A stretch of 6,410 bases of DNA, taken from the NCBI GenBank assembly GCA_903938935.1, contig CAJAFD010000063.1, forward strand, positions 1 through 6,410, given 5' to 3'. The stretch is from an uncultured Opitutia bacterium. GTDB lineage: Bacteria; Verrucomicrobiota; Verrucomicrobiia; Opitutales; Opitutaceae. Below are positions 6,332 to 6,410 of the stretch, one piece after another. Made by a program: the position numbers and the translations under genes. The notes beneath the pieces were generated by a model. That model was not told the origin of the DNA, made no database searches, and was given only the letters and a program-made list of their open reading frames with translations. Numbering within the stretch: the first letter of the stretch is position 1; each line of letters opens with the position of its first letter.

Positions 6332-6410
6332 AGCTTAGAGCTAGCCGAAGCCCACCCCGCTGTAACGCCCGGAGTTGCACCGCCCCGAAAATTCCGCGCA
6401 CACTCAACTG
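6332..6410 (-). other. Upstream region of punA, promoter or tail of an unseen gene
   Basis: These 79 bases precede punA. Two minus-strand frames stay open from the window edge and stop on top of the punA start: one at a TGA giving an 8-base overlap (ATGACTGA), the other at a TGA giving a 4-base ATGA overlap. Neither peptide resembles a known protein and third-position G/C is lower than in the real genes, so coding is doubtful. A short stem, GCTTAG (6333-6338) against CGAAGC (6346-6351) with one mismatch and a 7-base loop, abuts the start codon. No clear sigma-70 promoter was found. Confidence 0.35.

Noticed and set aside
6332..6410. C-terminal end of another gene upstream of punA
   Set aside because: Two frames are open over only 79 bases. 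Neither gives a recognisable peptide nor the third-position bias of the real genes, so I did not call a gene; sequence beyond the window would settle it.
1..6410. Mobile element, CRISPR array, tRNA or other RNA gene
   Set aside because: I found no transposase-like protein, terminal repeats, spaced direct repeats or cloverleaf-like sequence, and almost all bases belong to conserved protein genes.

Overview
The window is GC-rich, densely coding bacterial DNA with five complete or nearly complete protein genes and one promoter-sized intergenic gap. Several things suggest a diderm bacterium, most likely a member of the Verrucomicrobiota and perhaps Opitutaceae-like. These are an outer-membrane lipoprotein export (Lol) system, an exported Tat-dependent Gfo/Idh/MocA oxidoreductase of the kind abundant in Verrucomicrobiota and Planctomycetota, strong G/C bias at third codon positions, and weak or absent Shine-Dalgarno sequences before most starts. 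The taxonomic placement is an inference from gene style, not a database result.

Left and centre (1-4033, all minus strand, read right to left): a compact apparent operon lysS -> lolC/E-type permease -> lolD ATPase -> Gfo/Idh/MocA-family dehydrogenase, which runs off the left edge. The gap between lysS and the permease is 6 bases. The next two junctions are 8-base overlaps with the same geometry, the downstream ATG starting inside the upstream stop region, so translational coupling is likely. The permease and ATPase together would make a lipoprotein-releasing transporter in the inner membrane. The last gene resembles the cytoplasmic dehydrogenases that act on nucleotide sugars, so the operon may join envelope lipoprotein sorting to sugar or lipid A synthesis. 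That link is inferred.

A 131-base divergent intergenic region (4034-4164) separates lysS from the plus-strand gene at 4165-5478, a second and quite different Gfo/Idh/MocA oxidoreductase with a twin-arginine signal peptide and a GTG start. It ends 13 bases from the convergent end of a minus-strand purine nucleoside phosphorylase gene (5492-6331). The final 79 bases hold the upstream region of that gene, or possibly the tail of an unseen gene.

No RNA gene, CRISPR array, insertion sequence or phage element was found. The window looks like ordinary chromosomal housekeeping and envelope sequence. The points most worth a second look are an apparent Asn-to-Pro change in the lysine-binding segment of LysRS, the possible role of the operon-terminal dehydrogenase, and a perfect A/T inverted repeat inside the permease gene.
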